Below are positions 18,161-27,738 of a stretch of 34,430 nucleotides of DNA, in pieces (position 1 is the first letter of the stretch; every line of letters begins with the position of its first letter). The position numbers and the translations under genes were made by a program. The notes below the pieces were generated by a model that searched no databases, had not been told where the DNA came from, and saw only the letters and a list, made by a program, of their open reading frames with translations. The DNA is from Chaetoceros tenuissimus (lineage: Eukaryota > Bacillariophyta > Thalassiosirophyceae > Chaetocerotales > Chaetocerotaceae): positions 1 through 34,430 of the forward strand of contig BLLK01000012.1 in assembly GCA_021927905.1 (NCBI GenBank), in the 5' to 3' direction.

Positions 18161-19503
18161 TCATTGTTCCCAGTCGGGTCTACTATCGCCACTAATTTCA
18201 TTGTCTTTTGCCATTTCTTGCTTTGGCATCCATTCATGTCCCCATGGCTCGCTTGATTCATTGTCTTGTTGTAATTTTACATTTCCGCCAACTGTTCCTC
18301 CAATAGCTAATGTTGATAATGCATCCCTTACGGCAAAATAGGATGGTTTTCGTTCATAGTTTTCATCAAAAATGAGTGGACTGTCATCATAGTAAAAGGA
18401 TTTTACCCATGTCTATAATATGATACTATATGAGAAACTAGACCCTGCAAACAAGAAATAACAAAAATCAATATTGTACTTACATGACGATCTGTAAAAC
18501 CCCAAAGCCAAATACCATCAAAGGCCTGTTCCGTAAGAGCTGCTGCAATTATATCATGATATATCTGATTTTGAGCAAGTGTCTTGACTTCTGCACTTGC
18601 ATCTAGTTTGCTAATTCGGACATCCATTTCGGATATATTCACCTTCAAACCAAGCTCTCCAATTCTTTTGATTTGATTCTTTACTTGCAATGGAGTAGGA
18701 ACTCTTTGACGATCATTTGTTCCACCTGCGTTAAAGTGAGCTTGCATTCCAGCTCCATGGATAGGTACACTCTTGTTCACCAATCCTTTTAAAAGATTGT
18801 AAAAGCCATCAGCTTTTTCTTTATTGGGTCCATTCATTCCTTCTACTTTGTTATCATTGTAAATCAGAAACGCAGTTGGATCAGCTTCATGAGCCCAACG
18901 AAAGCATTCTTCAATATAGGAAGGTCCCATCTTTCTATAAAATATATTTTCAGCCAATGAACCATCTGGTGCAAGAGATTCATTCACTACATCCCACATT
19001 TTGATTCGACCACGAAAGTGACCCATTGTTGTAAAGATGTGACGTTTCAATTCTTCTCTAACTTGATCACCGCTTAATTTTTCTACATATTCTGGTGTGG
19101 TCACATGCCAACAGAGTACATGTCCCTTTACTTTCATCCCCTTTGATAGAGCCCAATCTACCATTGCATCACAATGGGCAAAATCATATCTTCCCAAACG
19201 AGTTGACGGCGTTGATTCATTTATAGGTCCTGGGAGAGTATGACACAACGGACCCCATTTTAAATGGTGCTCAATCACTATAGAATTGAATTCTGTTGAT
19301 ACAATTTCAGCATATTTGTTTAGTTTGGTTTCTTGTCCACTGCTTTCTTCATGGTGACATTCAACAGTTGCATTTGGGATGCTTTCCTCATCTTTTGGGA
19401 TAGCAAAGAGTGGTCGAGGTAGAACTGCAGTACCAATGTCCACCGATTTACAAAGAGACGAAGCTACTTGTCTCAGAGTCTTTGTATCATTACTTGTATC
19501 CAT
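18161..19503 (-). CDS. Glycoside hydrolase family 10 (endo-beta-1,4-xylanase-like), 423 aa, two exons
   Basis: Exon 1 is 19503-18484 (340 aa) and exon 2 is 18412-18161 (83 aa). GH10 hallmarks are present: GHVLCWHVTTPEYV (about 127-140), acid/base Glu175 in KMWDVVNESL, an NDN motif near 216, nucleophile Glu292 in VNISEMDVRI, and LWGFTDRHTW spanning the splice junction. GH10 enzymes hydrolyse beta-1,4-xylan and related glycans with retention. The ATG at 19503 sits in a CAACAAAATG leader and precedes the domain by only about 10 residues. It predicts no signal peptide, which is odd for this usually secreted family. An upstream in-frame ATG (19689) would add a hydrophobic but AT-rich stretch that looks like untranslated leader. 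The C-terminal 40 residues are extra and polar. Confidence 0.9.
18413..18483 (-). other. Intron, 71 bp, in the GH10 gene
   Basis: Donor CGTCAT|GTAAGTAC and acceptor CATATTATAG|ACATGGG (minus strand). It joins DRH to TWVKSFYYDD, restoring the C-terminal GH10 sequence. An alternative acceptor (TTTGCAG|GG) nearer the donor does not keep this frame. Confidence 0.88.
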
Positions 19504-19802
19504 TTTGTTGATGTATATGCTTTTTCTATTGAATATGTAGAAGATTGAATGAGAAGATTGAGTTAAAAAAATGTTCACGTGAAAAATGAACACCAGTGAA
19601 AGTTTTGTGAGTATGATAGAGCTATCCACTATTTTAGTGAAGAGAAACCCAATGACGAAAACAATTAAAGTCAAGCACTCTCTTTGCAATAGTATTTACT
19701 ATGATCTATTAAACTATTTCCAATACAATCCATTGGATCAAAGTCCACACTCTCAATTTTCGAGATCAAACCCATTTCTATCCCGAACACTAGATTTCAA
19801 CC
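19504..19802. promoter_or_regulatory. Leader and promoter of the GH10 gene / 3' flank of the next
   Basis: About 300 bp of AT-rich DNA between two same-strand genes. The part adjoining 19503 is a CAT-rich, ATG-poor leader on the minus strand. No element can be named. Confidence 0.4.
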
Positions 19803-21176
19803 CTAACGTTTTGCGAAAAATACCGGAGCTCCACTTTTTACAATAATTGAAACCTGACATTCTTTAGGAGAAAGTTTGGATGTCAGTGCAAAAGGATAGT
19901 TATAAACATATCCTTCCTTCTGATGTTGACCATCCATTTTGAAAAAGTAAGGAATCTCAATCTTTTGACGTGGCCCCAAACATATATTCAAATCTCGTTT
20001 AGGACTCAATAGCTGAATATCTTTTGCATGTGCAAGCTGTAATTGAGTTGCAACATAATGGTCTCGTTGATTTGTAACAGTAGCAACTACTACCGCATCA
20101 GAGCCAAAACCTACTTCATCAGCTTGTGTCCCTAAACTTAAATCTAGAATTCTATCATCAATTTGCCTACTTTTTGGAACTAACTTTGTTGGTCCTACAA
20201 GAGTCTCCACTTCAATTGCATGAAGACCAAAATCTAAACCATGTGCATGGTACTCTACATCAAAAAACTCGGCATCTAACGATGTCGTTAGTTGTACATG
20301 TCCAGCAGTGATGTGTCCAAACGTTTTATAGGTGATATCAAATGGAATCCAACCAATGCCAGGAAAAAGCACCTCTGTCCAAGTATGTGGCACCCATCGC
20401 TCTTTAAATAAATTAGGTTCATCATTATATGCATATCCCGATGCAAATCTACATGGTATACCCAAGGATCGACTCAAACTGACAAACAAAGATGACAATT
20501 CATCACATTTCCCTCTTTTATCTGTAAGCACTTGTCCAGAAGTTTTGATAACTTCAGCAGTTGCACTCTCTAAACTATATTCAATATTATTGGATACCCA
20601 ATCCGCAATAATACAAACGACTCGATACAAATCATCTTGACCAGCAGCCAATGATCGAGCTAAATTTTTAATGTGTGTATCTTGCGCTGCAAAACGCTGA
20701 GGTCGGGTGTATTGATTCATATCTTGTGTTTTCATACCTCGCCCTATTGGAAATGGAACTTTTTGACGTACGGGTATGATTTCATTATTCGTTTCTACTA
20801 CGGAATTTATTCTAAATTCTGCATATGCCAATGGTCCAGGTTCATCCCATTGCATTTCTATTATATCATCAATGACTTTGGAACTAGTGTGTTGTGGACT
20901 AGGTGTCAGTTGGAACTGTTTGACTTTTTGATGAAAGGATTCTCTCGGAAACCAGGCCAAGGATGCAGATGCTGATGATATGTCGAATTCTTCTCCTATG
21001 GGGTGAATTTCAACTCCGCTTTTGACACTCAATGTTGCAACCATTGACCTGCAATCTAGAGGCGACTTTCCAGGACCTGTTGTTCCAGGTAGACTAGGAA
21101 GCGAAGACAGGGACAGAGCACTAGGAGTTGCAAACAATAGTCCTAGAATAGTATTTCTACTATGCATGGTGTTCAA
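19803..21176 (-). CDS. Transglutaminase-like superfamily protein, 457 aa
   Basis: The N-terminus (SRNTILGLLFATPSALSLSS) resembles a signal peptide. Residues about 110-285 form the transglutaminase-like core. The Cys motif is TDKRGKCDELSSLFVSLSRSLG (Cys224, followed by IPCRFASGYAY), the His motif VPHTWTEVLFPG (His264) and the Asp motif GWIPFDIT (Asp280). This Cys-His-Asp triad order is that of transglutaminase-like cysteine enzymes, whose microbial members act as proteases, amidases or cross-linkers. Residues 300-457 are beta-rich, possibly one or two Ig-like domains (VVVATVTNQRDHYVATQLQL, KIEIPYFFKM). Bacterial and archaeal proteins share this core-plus-beta layout. The role here is unknown; secretory or extracellular location is inferred from the N-terminus. 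No ASAFAP motif, so plastid import is less likely. Confidence 0.85.
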   Translation of the reverse strand: MNTMHSRNTILGLLFATPSALSLSSLPSLPGTTGPGKSPLDCRSMVATLSVKSGVEIHPIGEEFDISSASASLAWFPRESFHQKVKQFQLTPSPQHTSSKVIDDIIEMQWDEPGPLAYAEFRINSVVETNNEIIPVRQKVPFPIGRGMKTQDMNQYTRPQRFAAQDTHIKNLARSLAAGQDDLYRVVCIIADWVSNNIEYSLESATAEVIKTSGQVLTDKRGKCDELSSLFVSLSRSLGIPCRFASGYAYNDEPNLFKERWVPHTWTEVLFPGIGWIPFDITYKTFGHITAGHVQLTTSLDAEFFDVEYHAHGLDFGLHAIEVETLVGPTKLVPKSRQIDDRILDLSLGTQADEVGFGSDAVVVATVTNQRDHYVATQLQLAHAKDIQLLSPKRDLNICLGPRQKIEIPYFFKMDGQHQKEGYVYNYPFALTSKLSPKECQVSIIVKSGAPVFFAKR

Positions 21177-21755
21177 TTGCAGTTAATTGTGAGAAATAGC
21201 TTTTTGAGAAAATGATAGGTATGAGAAATAAATAGCGAGGAAGCAACGACGCATGAGTAGGAAAAATACCAATGATATCCTCAACATAGTGGTTAAAAGG
21301 CGTTATGACGTCATAAATTGTATATTCTCAACTACAATTTTGGAGTTCGCATTGTCATTTTTTCCGTTCGAGAACCTCAAATACAGCACAAAAACACAGA
21401 AATGTTCGATCTTGTATCTATCTTCAGTAGACTTTAAAATATATTGCAAAATCATGAATATTTGATACAACCAGCTACAGCTACAGCAATATTTTGTCAA
21501 TATGATCACGAGCAAAAGAGAATGTTTGAATCTCAGTTTTCCATCACTTTTATCATTATTTGTAGTCCTCTTCTCAGTGGTGCTTGCGCTAGATGTTTTT
21601 CAAAGAGCCTTAGTGATTATACGAATTTGTTACAATACGTTAATATTTTTCAACCTTTATGTTTCTATTATTCTATGACAGTACATTCTTTTGCTCTTTA
21701 TGTTCATTCGTTAATTGTTTTCTTTTTTTCAAAATAAACTTGGGGAGAATCTAAA
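21177..21755. other. Intergenic region, no gene seen
   Basis: About 580 bp between two same-strand genes, with TTTTC-rich and AT-rich sequence and the promoter of the transglutaminase-like gene at its left. It contains the short palindrome TATGACGTCATA (21304-21315), a consensus CRE-type (TGACGTCA) bZIP site lying about 130 bp upstream of the 21176 start. Confidence 0.45.
21308..21315. promoter_or_regulatory. Candidate CRE-like bZIP site (TGACGTCA)
   Basis: TGACGTCA sits within the 12-bp palindrome TATGACGTCATA, about 130 bp upstream of the minus-strand transglutaminase-like start. Diatom CO2/cAMP-responsive promoters use TGACGT-type elements bound by bZIP factors. One site alone is weak evidence for regulation. 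Confidence 0.4.
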
Positions 21756-23289
21756 TCACCATTCCTCAAGTAAAGCGGCACAGTCTCCTAGTGTAGATGC
21801 ACCACTTACCAAGCTTTCTGACAACTCATTGACTGTACTCTTATTGTTTCGGAGTAAGATATCAGCCTCTGCATAAGCCCATTGTAACAAATCTTCAATT
21901 TCTTTCTCTGCGACTGCATCACCTTCATTGAGTCTCAAGATATCATTCACTTCTTGCGTAGCGCCAAAAACTCCTGCCTTTTCTTTCAATCTCATTAAGA
22001 AACCTTTTGCTTCTCGAGGATCCGATGAAATCAATTGTGGGTGTAAACTATCTTCATAGGCAACTGGTGCCATCAACCAAATCAACATTTTCAAGACACC
22101 CGATTCAGATAGCAATGAGTCTAGAACAACGTCAGACTTTTGTTCATTCTTGTTGGATTCAAAAACAAGGATTGCCGCTTCTAACGCATTAGCTCTGAAT
22201 CCAAAACATGGGAGACCAAGACTGTATGCAGCATAAAATGCTGCAGCTTCACATTGACACTCCCTTTCCGTATCAACACTCCATAATCTAGTCAATCCCC
22301 TCACTACATTGCCAGTAATTGCTCCTGAACCTATACCCAATGGCATACTAGACTTTTCTATACCTTTTGCATCCTTGACTGCATCAGGAAGCTTTTCCTT
22401 ATTCATTTGAATCACAAATGAAACCCCACCTTGAATCACATCAAAGAAATTATCTATAATCCCAAGTCCAACAATAAAGTACAGAATAATCGAAGTTATT
22501 GGTGTCAAATTATCCAAACCAATTCCATTTCCAATCCCTTGTAATAATAGACATGCGCCAACAACAATCAATGTAGTCAATGCAGACGATACTTCTTCTA
22601 CTCGATTATCTTTGGGAACAGCTGCAAGCTTTTCAAGACGTTGTGCTCTAGCTGCATCTGATGATGGTACGAATGTAATATCTGCTTGTCTCGATCCATA
22701 AAAGGAAATGACTCCATTTTTCGCTAATAAAGATAATACAGTTGCCATAGCTTTGGCATCTTGTGTCGATCCAGCAGCCTAGTATATAGAAATGTCATTA
22801 GCTATTTGCATAGGATACAGATGCATAAATAATGCTATTGCAGCAAGTACTTACATCTATCAAAGCCATCAAACTTCTAGCACTAGCTTTGACACGTCTC
22901 TGATTCATTTCCCCTAAAAGTCGAATTGGATCCTTCAATTTCTCCAATGCCAAATCGGACGGAGTCAAAGTAGCCTCTTTGCCAATTTGTTCTGGATCAA
23001 CTTGTATTTTCCCATCGAGGATTTTACTACATAGTCCAGTAAGCACAGCATCGTATTTATCATCTTCATTGAGTGCATCGAAAGCAGATGCTAGAAGTGA
23101 TGCTCTATCGTTGTCAAATGCATCTTTTAATACTATGCCTTCTGTATTTGCATCCGTTTGAGATGATGCTAGGTGCGTACTTGTTTCATGTTGATGTTTT
23201 GTAGCATAGGTTGCAGATGGGACGGTGAAACTTTGCGCCCCTTGTAGAAGAAGCGATGAAAGAATTAACTTATTCATGGTTAGATTCAT
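21756..23289 (-). CDS. Organelle-targeted membrane protein of unknown function, 485 aa, two exons
   Basis: Exon 1 is 23289-22855 (145 aa) and exon 2 is 22778-21756 (340 aa), phase 0. The N-terminus (MNLTMNKLILSSLLLQGAQSFTVP) is a signal peptide with an AQSFTVP site close to the ASAF motif, suggesting plastid (possibly other endomembrane) targeting. Residues 45-140 are charged and helical. Two membrane helices lie at about 210-231 (LTTLIVVGACLLLQGIG) and 237-257 (PITSIILYFIVGLGIID). The following region contains WSVDTERECQCEAAAFYAAY and a helical C-terminal half rich in Leu and Glu, ending LGDCAALLEEW. I do not recognise the family. ATG codons at 23289 and 23277 are both usable; the first is chosen. 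Confidence 0.78.
22779..22854 (-). other. Intron, 76 bp
   Basis: Donor ATAGAT|GTAAGTAC and acceptor ATATACTAG|GCTGCTGG (minus strand). It joins SLMALID to AAGSTQDAKAMATV in phase 0 and unites two frames that are each open up to the splice sites. Confidence 0.85.
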
Positions 23290-23636
23290 TGTTGCATACG
23301 TGCCAGCTTTTCAATTTTACATTACTTCCAACTTTGTGTTCATGCAAATTCAAACGAAGAAGTTCAACAAGCTGTTTTTTCTATTCGTTTGACTGATGAT
23401 GACATCAACATGAAATTCAAAATTTTGACCTACAGACCCGGATACTTTATTTCGCGCAATTTTCATAGCTTCCTTCTGGACCACCGAAATGCCCATCATC
23501 TTTCTTGAACAAACATTTCTATGAATGTACTCGTACTTAGGTTAGTTACTCCATAGGTAGAGTACATCTATTGAAAGAAGTAGAATAAGATATAAGTGCA
23601 CCTACATATTCTTATATCAATAGTCAACACTGCATC
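23290..23636. promoter_or_regulatory. Divergent promoter region
   Basis: About 350 bp between the starts of the 485-aa membrane protein (left) and the NOP4/RBM28 gene (right). It contains TGATGATGACATC (about 23394) but no element I can name. Confidence 0.4.
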
Positions 23637-26153
23637 ATGTCAAAGGTTGCAAACTTTAAAAAGAATACAGCCAACACTGTATTCTTTCGATATTCACCAG
23701 CAGACATCTCCATCACTCGAAAACTATTCGAGTCCTTCTTTTCAGACATTGGACCAGTCAAGAAATGTTCTCTCATCCGTCAACAAAGAAGTCAAGCAGA
23801 AACTAATCAACGTGCTGCAAAGGGATATGGATTCTGTAAATTCACTTTGGACGAGGATGCAATCTCTGCAGCTAAGGAGTTGAATGAAACTGAAATGGAT
23901 TGGGAATATGGACAGAAAATTAAAGTATGGGTAGAACTTGCAGATGCTGCTTCTGCTGCTAAAAAGGAAGAAGAGAAAAAGAAGGAACAAAATGTTCCAG
24001 AAGGTTTGCCTACAGAAGCTGCAACGGAAACATCGGCGGAATTATTGGCGTTGCAGGCGAAAAAGAGGACTGCGCGTGTGATTCTTCGTAATCTTTCCTT
24101 TTATGCTACAGAACATAATATTCGTCAAATTATGGAAGAAAAGTTTGGAGAGGTTTTGGATATTAATCTACCACTTGTTCCTTCAAAAGGAAATGAAGGT
24201 GGAAAGACGAAAAAGCCGCAACATCGCGGTTTTGCATTTGTGACTTTTTCCAAACCTAGTTCAGCGCAAAAGGCAGTTGATGCATGTGCTAGTGATGAAC
24301 AGATTCTTATTAAAAAGAGACCCGTTGCTATTGATTTTAGTGTATCAAAATTTCAACACAAGAGATTGAAAGAAGAAGAAGAAGCGAATGAAGATAATGA
24401 TGATGCTAGCGATTCTGGGTCTGATAGTGATAGTTCTTCTGGATCTGATAGTGATGATAATAGTGATTCTTCTAGCGATGAAGATAGCGATGACGACTCT
24501 GTTTCAACTGCTGAAAGTGATGAAGAGATGGAAGATGCTCATGAGAAAAATATTCCACAAGACTCTCACAAGAATTCGCTGTTTTTGCGTAATCTTCCAT
24601 TTGACACAACAAGACACGATCTTTTCACTCTATTTGCACAGTATGGACATATTGCAGGAATCTTCCTTGTAAAAGATAGAGATACGGGTATTGGAAAGGG
24701 CACTGCATTTGTGAGATTTAGTAAAGAAGGAGGATGTATGAGAGCTCTTCAAGCTGCAAATTCTGGAGATTCCTTTGAAAGTGGTAAAAAGATGCTAGGT
24801 GAAAACTCCATTGGAGGGGGACTATATCTCAAGGGCAGAAGAATATTTGTAGACTTGGCTGTTGATAAGGGAACTGCAGACACACTCAAGGTAGAACGCG
24901 ATGAAGATGGGAAGCCAATCGATAAAAAGATTGGTAAAGATAAGAGAAATTTGTATCTCAAGGGCGAAGGGCGTGTTGAAAATAATGAAGGAACCGAAAG
25001 TAACGATCCAGATGCATGGGAGAATTTGCCTGAAAGCGATCAACAGAAGCGTGGGAGAGCGCATCAAGAGAAATCTACCAAATTGAGATCGCCTCTATTT
25101 TTTATTAATCCTTTCCGTCTCTCTGTCAGAAACTTAGCAAAACATATTGACGAGGTTGAATTTAAGAATCTCATGGTGAGAGGAATCAAAAATGGACTCA
25201 AGAAGGAATTGGTTACAAAAGATGATGTGATTGCTCATTGGAGAGCAAGTGGAGAGATGGATACCAGAGCTATATTGCAAAAAATTGCAGAAGCCGAAAA
25301 AGAAGGTAATCTTATTCCAGACTTTGATGAGAAGCATATCAAGCACTACATTCCATCAGTCTTTATCGATCGTAACTTTGATGTAGGTATGAAAGAAGCA
25401 GGAAAAGGCAAAGGCGAAAAGTTCGTTGCACCATCGAGGGGATTCGGATTCGCTGAGTTTACAGAACACGCTCATGCAATTGCTTGTCTTCGTGAATTGA
25501 ATAATAACACAGAATACTCTGTTGAATTTGTGTCTGGAGGAAAGCGAGCATTGGAAATGAAGAAGCAACGATCAAAGAAAAAGAAGAAAAGCAAGAAGAT
25601 TGATCCAAATGCTGACATGTCTGAAGGTCCATCTGGTTCAGATTTTGTCGGTGACGATGGTAAAGTACGCATTCCTCGTCTTATCGTAGAATTTACAGTG
25701 GAGAACAAGGCCAAGGCACGGAAACAAGCAGAAAATAAGGCAAAACAACTAGAAAATGCCCAGAAACAAAAGATAGCTGCAAAGGCTGCAGGTACAGCCG
25801 AGGACAAACCAAAGAAAAAATCAAAAGGGCGTGGTGCTAAGCAAAGAGAGAGAAAGCGTAAGATGAGAGCTGAGGGGCTCTTGGACGATAATGGAAATAA
25901 GATTGAGCCTGAGCAAAATACCAATAAAAAACAGAAACAGTCAGAAGAACCTGTCGAAAGTAAGCCATCGACAAAGAAGAAGGCTGTGAAACCAAAGAAG
26001 AAACCAAAGAAGGTCGATAAGGAAGAAAAGAAATTTGAGGATATGGTGCAATCTTATAAGAATACTTTTGCAGGTATCTCCGAAAAGACTGAGATAAAGG
26101 AACCCGAAAATCCAAGGAAAGATATTTCCAAGAAACGATGGTTTGAGGAGTAA
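23637..26153 (+). CDS. NOP4: NOP4/RBM28-type nucleolar RNA-binding protein, 838 aa
   Basis: Four RNA-recognition motifs are visible. RRM1 is about 13-102 (TVFFRYSP, GYGFCKFT). RRM2 is about 146-235 (RVILRNLSF, RGFAFVTF). RRM3 is about 313-410 (SLFLRNLPFD, GTAFVRFS). RRM4 is about 493-680 (LSVRNL, RGFGFAEF), with a long insertion. An acidic Ser/Asp tract (250-300) separates RRM2 and RRM3. A strongly basic, Lys-rich tail (about 640-838) carries several nuclear/nucleolar-localisation-like clusters. This layout, four RRMs with acidic linker and basic end, is that of yeast Nop4 and human RBM28, which act in 60S ribosomal subunit assembly and 27S rRNA processing in the nucleolus. Length is close to RBM28 (about 760). 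Single exon; ATG at 23637. Confidence 0.88.
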   Translation: MSKVANFKKNTANTVFFRYSPADISITRKLFESFFSDIGPVKKCSLIRQQRSQAETNQRAAKGYGFCKFTLDEDAISAAKELNETEMDWEYGQKIKVWVELADAASAAKKEEEKKKEQNVPEGLPTEAATETSAELLALQAKKRTARVILRNLSFYATEHNIRQIMEEKFGEVLDINLPLVPSKGNEGGKTKKPQHRGFAFVTFSKPSSAQKAVDACASDEQILIKKRPVAIDFSVSKFQHKRLKEEEEANEDNDDASDSGSDSDSSSGSDSDDNSDSSSDEDSDDDSVSTAESDEEMEDAHEKNIPQDSHKNSLFLRNLPFDTTRHDLFTLFAQYGHIAGIFLVKDRDTGIGKGTAFVRFSKEGGCMRALQAANSGDSFESGKKMLGENSIGGGLYLKGRRIFVDLAVDKGTADTLKVERDEDGKPIDKKIGKDKRNLYLKGEGRVENNEGTESNDPDAWENLPESDQQKRGRAHQEKSTKLRSPLFFINPFRLSVRNLAKHIDEVEFKNLMVRGIKNGLKKELVTKDDVIAHWRASGEMDTRAILQKIAEAEKEGNLIPDFDEKHIKHYIPSVFIDRNFDVGMKEAGKGKGEKFVAPSRGFGFAEFTEHAHAIACLRELNNNTEYSVEFVSGGKRALEMKKQRSKKKKKSKKIDPNADMSEGPSGSDFVGDDGKVRIPRLIVEFTVENKAKARKQAENKAKQLENAQKQKIAAKAAGTAEDKPKKKSKGRGAKQRERKRKMRAEGLLDDNGNKIEPEQNTNKKQKQSEEPVESKPSTKKKAVKPKKKPKKVDKEEKKFEDMVQSYKNTFAGISEKTEIKEPENPRKDISKKRWFEE

Positions 26154-26420
26154 ACATATAACTCGTTGTTGGAATTCTAGTAATTTTTAAATCGTGATGT
26201 TATGTATTTGTCTTGAAAACTAGATTCCATGGGTAATATGGTTCCTTTTCTTCTGCTTTTACGTACTTAACTTGCCCAGCTCGTACGTCAGTTATTTTAG
26301 CCACATGTGTCAAATCTGGAACCAAGCCGCCATCTCAAACGAAACAGAAAACAACAGAATTGATGAGCAGTCTCAACAAACACTTCTTCTCATAAAGCTT
26401 TAAGTAAAGCACTATTGAGG
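26154..26420. other. Short intergenic spacer
   Basis: Contains the 3' flank of the NOP4-type gene and the leader of the next gene. An A/C-rich leader (AAACGAAACAGAAAACAACAG, about 26338) is typical of diatom 5' untranslated sequence. Confidence 0.4.
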
Positions 26421-27002
26421 ATGAAGTTTACAATTCTCAGGCTCATTGCAGGCTCACCTGCATCGCGCTCCCCCCTTGCTGCTAGCAGTGAGGATGAAAA
26501 GTCAAGCTCTCCAGAGAGCCCTCCGGCTCAAGGATTGCTTGCAAGGTATCTCCCTTCTGTATTCTCATTCAGAAGGAGTTCCGACTCCGATGTCGACTGT
26601 GCTGATAGCACCTCGGCTTCTGGAAGCACGGAAGGAACCGACGGATGTACCAACACTGGTGGAAATGCTACTGCTGAACGCAGAGCTTCTTCCAGAGCAT
26701 CCAACCGTCCTTCCTCCCGGTCTGTGAGATTTACACTCCCTAAAAAAGGTGAGCACCGTGAATTTCCAAAAGCAGAACCGGGCGTTGCCGATACTCGCTG
26801 GTGGCTGGATGAATCTCTTGGAGATCTTCCGAAGAAATCAGCTGAGATGAGTCCACCCTCCCGTGGAATCATCAAGAAGGCAACTAGTTCGTCTTGTAGA
26901 GAACCACTCGGATCTGGCTACTTCATTGTAGGCGGTCGCATTCGTCGGTACTCTCATCGCTTGCAACAGAAGGCTCTGAAGGAAGCTTCTAAGTCTATCT
27001 AG
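26421..27002 (+). CDS. Small disordered protein with a possible PP1-docking motif, 193 aa
   Basis: Starts at the ATG at 26421 (MKFTILRLIAGSP). Most of the protein is Ser-rich and predicted disordered, with basic patches. RSVRFTLPKK (about 100) matches the RVxF class of protein phosphatase 1 docking motifs, and RGIIKKATSS (about 148) is close to the SILK/GILK type, so a PP1 regulator is one possibility (inference). The C-terminus GYFIVGGRIRRYSHRLQQKALKEA looks helical and basic. The coding DNA is visibly more GC-rich than its neighbours. The TAG stop at 27000-27002 is directly followed by GTAAGT, a consensus donor, so an intron in the 3' untranslated region may start there. The acceptor CTACAATAG near 27177 is a candidate. 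Confidence 0.65.
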   Translation: MKFTILRLIAGSPASRSPLAASSEDEKSSSPESPPAQGLLARYLPSVFSFRRSSDSDVDCADSTSASGSTEGTDGCTNTGGNATAERRASSRASNRPSSRSVRFTLPKKGEHREFPKAEPGVADTRWWLDESLGDLPKKSAEMSPPSRGIIKKATSSSCREPLGSGYFIVGGRIRRYSHRLQQKALKEASKSI

Positions 27003-27145
27003 GTAAGTAAAATGAAATGAAGTTGTGTCGTCTTGTTGATGAAAGATGATGAAAGAAGATGCATTAGTTTCTGTTGGAGAACAAGACTCATTTGACATCA
27101 GATTTGACACCAAATACAACGTTTACTTACCGACAATGCATATAC

Positions 27146-27738
27146 TCACTCTTCCTTCCTTTTCTTTCTACAATAGGCATGTGATAGCGAACTGCATCTC
27201 TCTTCAACCTTTGTGTAGAGGGGGGAGGCTTTAGATACAGGATATTTGTTCGTTGAGAAAATTGAACCATTGATGAAACCACGCAACAGGTCGTTAAGGA
27301 ATCCATGTACTAACAAAGGATCGTCCTCTGGACGGTTGTACATGACCCATCTCTGGACGCCAAAGGAGATTGGGGTTGATTCATCCTTAGCAACCCAGGC
27401 CTGGCCTGTTCGTCCCCTTCCATTACTTGTAGTGGAAACAGCAATGAATTTATTCATTGTCTGAAGCAGCTCGACTTTCACTTACCCAACCTGGGAACAA
27501 GTTGATTCGCCAGAAATGGTAGTTGAGAGGTGTTTGGGGTTCACTAAGTAGCAATGCGTAAGCGATTGTTGTAGGTTCATCTTTTCTTTTTTCTCTGGCA
27601 AAAACGAAATACATCTGTCCTGTATCTAAGCTCAATCTCACCATTGGATTGGGTTGTGTGACTTGTCCACGGCTTCTCTCGCTCCAACTTGTTCAAGGCC
27701 TTCACGTGGCTTGGAGTGTCAGTAGGAAGTTGATTCAT
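27146..27738 (-). CDS. Spliced gene of unknown function, 5' part unresolved
   Basis: The 3' exon (27400-27146) and a middle exon (ending 27486) fit well: splicing an 85-bp intron (27401-27485; GTAAGT to GGCCAG) joins HFWRINLFPGW to AWVAKDESTPISFGVQRW in phase 0. The middle exon reads MVRLSLDTGQMYFVFAREK from 27644. A likely true start lies at 27738 (leader AACAACCCAAAGATCCAAACAAATG), giving MNQLPTDTPSHVKALNKLERE, but this frame is offset from the middle exon. Only poor splice sites (for example a GTGAAG donor) could join them. So either there is a one-base error or lesion around 27650, or a non-standard intron. The protein is Trp- and aromatic-rich; the family is not recognised. The minimum coherent product is about 137 residues. 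Confidence 0.5.
27401..27485 (-). other. Candidate intron, 85 bp
   Basis: Donor GGTTGG|GTAAGTG and acceptor GGCCAG|GCCTGG (minus strand), phase 0, with TTGCTGTTTCC as a pyrimidine stretch. An alternative acceptor (GCTTCAG) gives an implausibly short 25-bp intron. Confidence 0.6.

Noticed and set aside
19504-19689. 62-residue N-terminal extension of the GH10 protein
   Set aside because: The stretch is AT-rich, with UTR-like composition, and the downstream ATG has a typical leader. Kept only as an alternative.
23742-26157. Several minus-strand frames opposite the NOP4-type gene
   Set aside because: Shadows of a well-supported four-RRM gene on the other strand.
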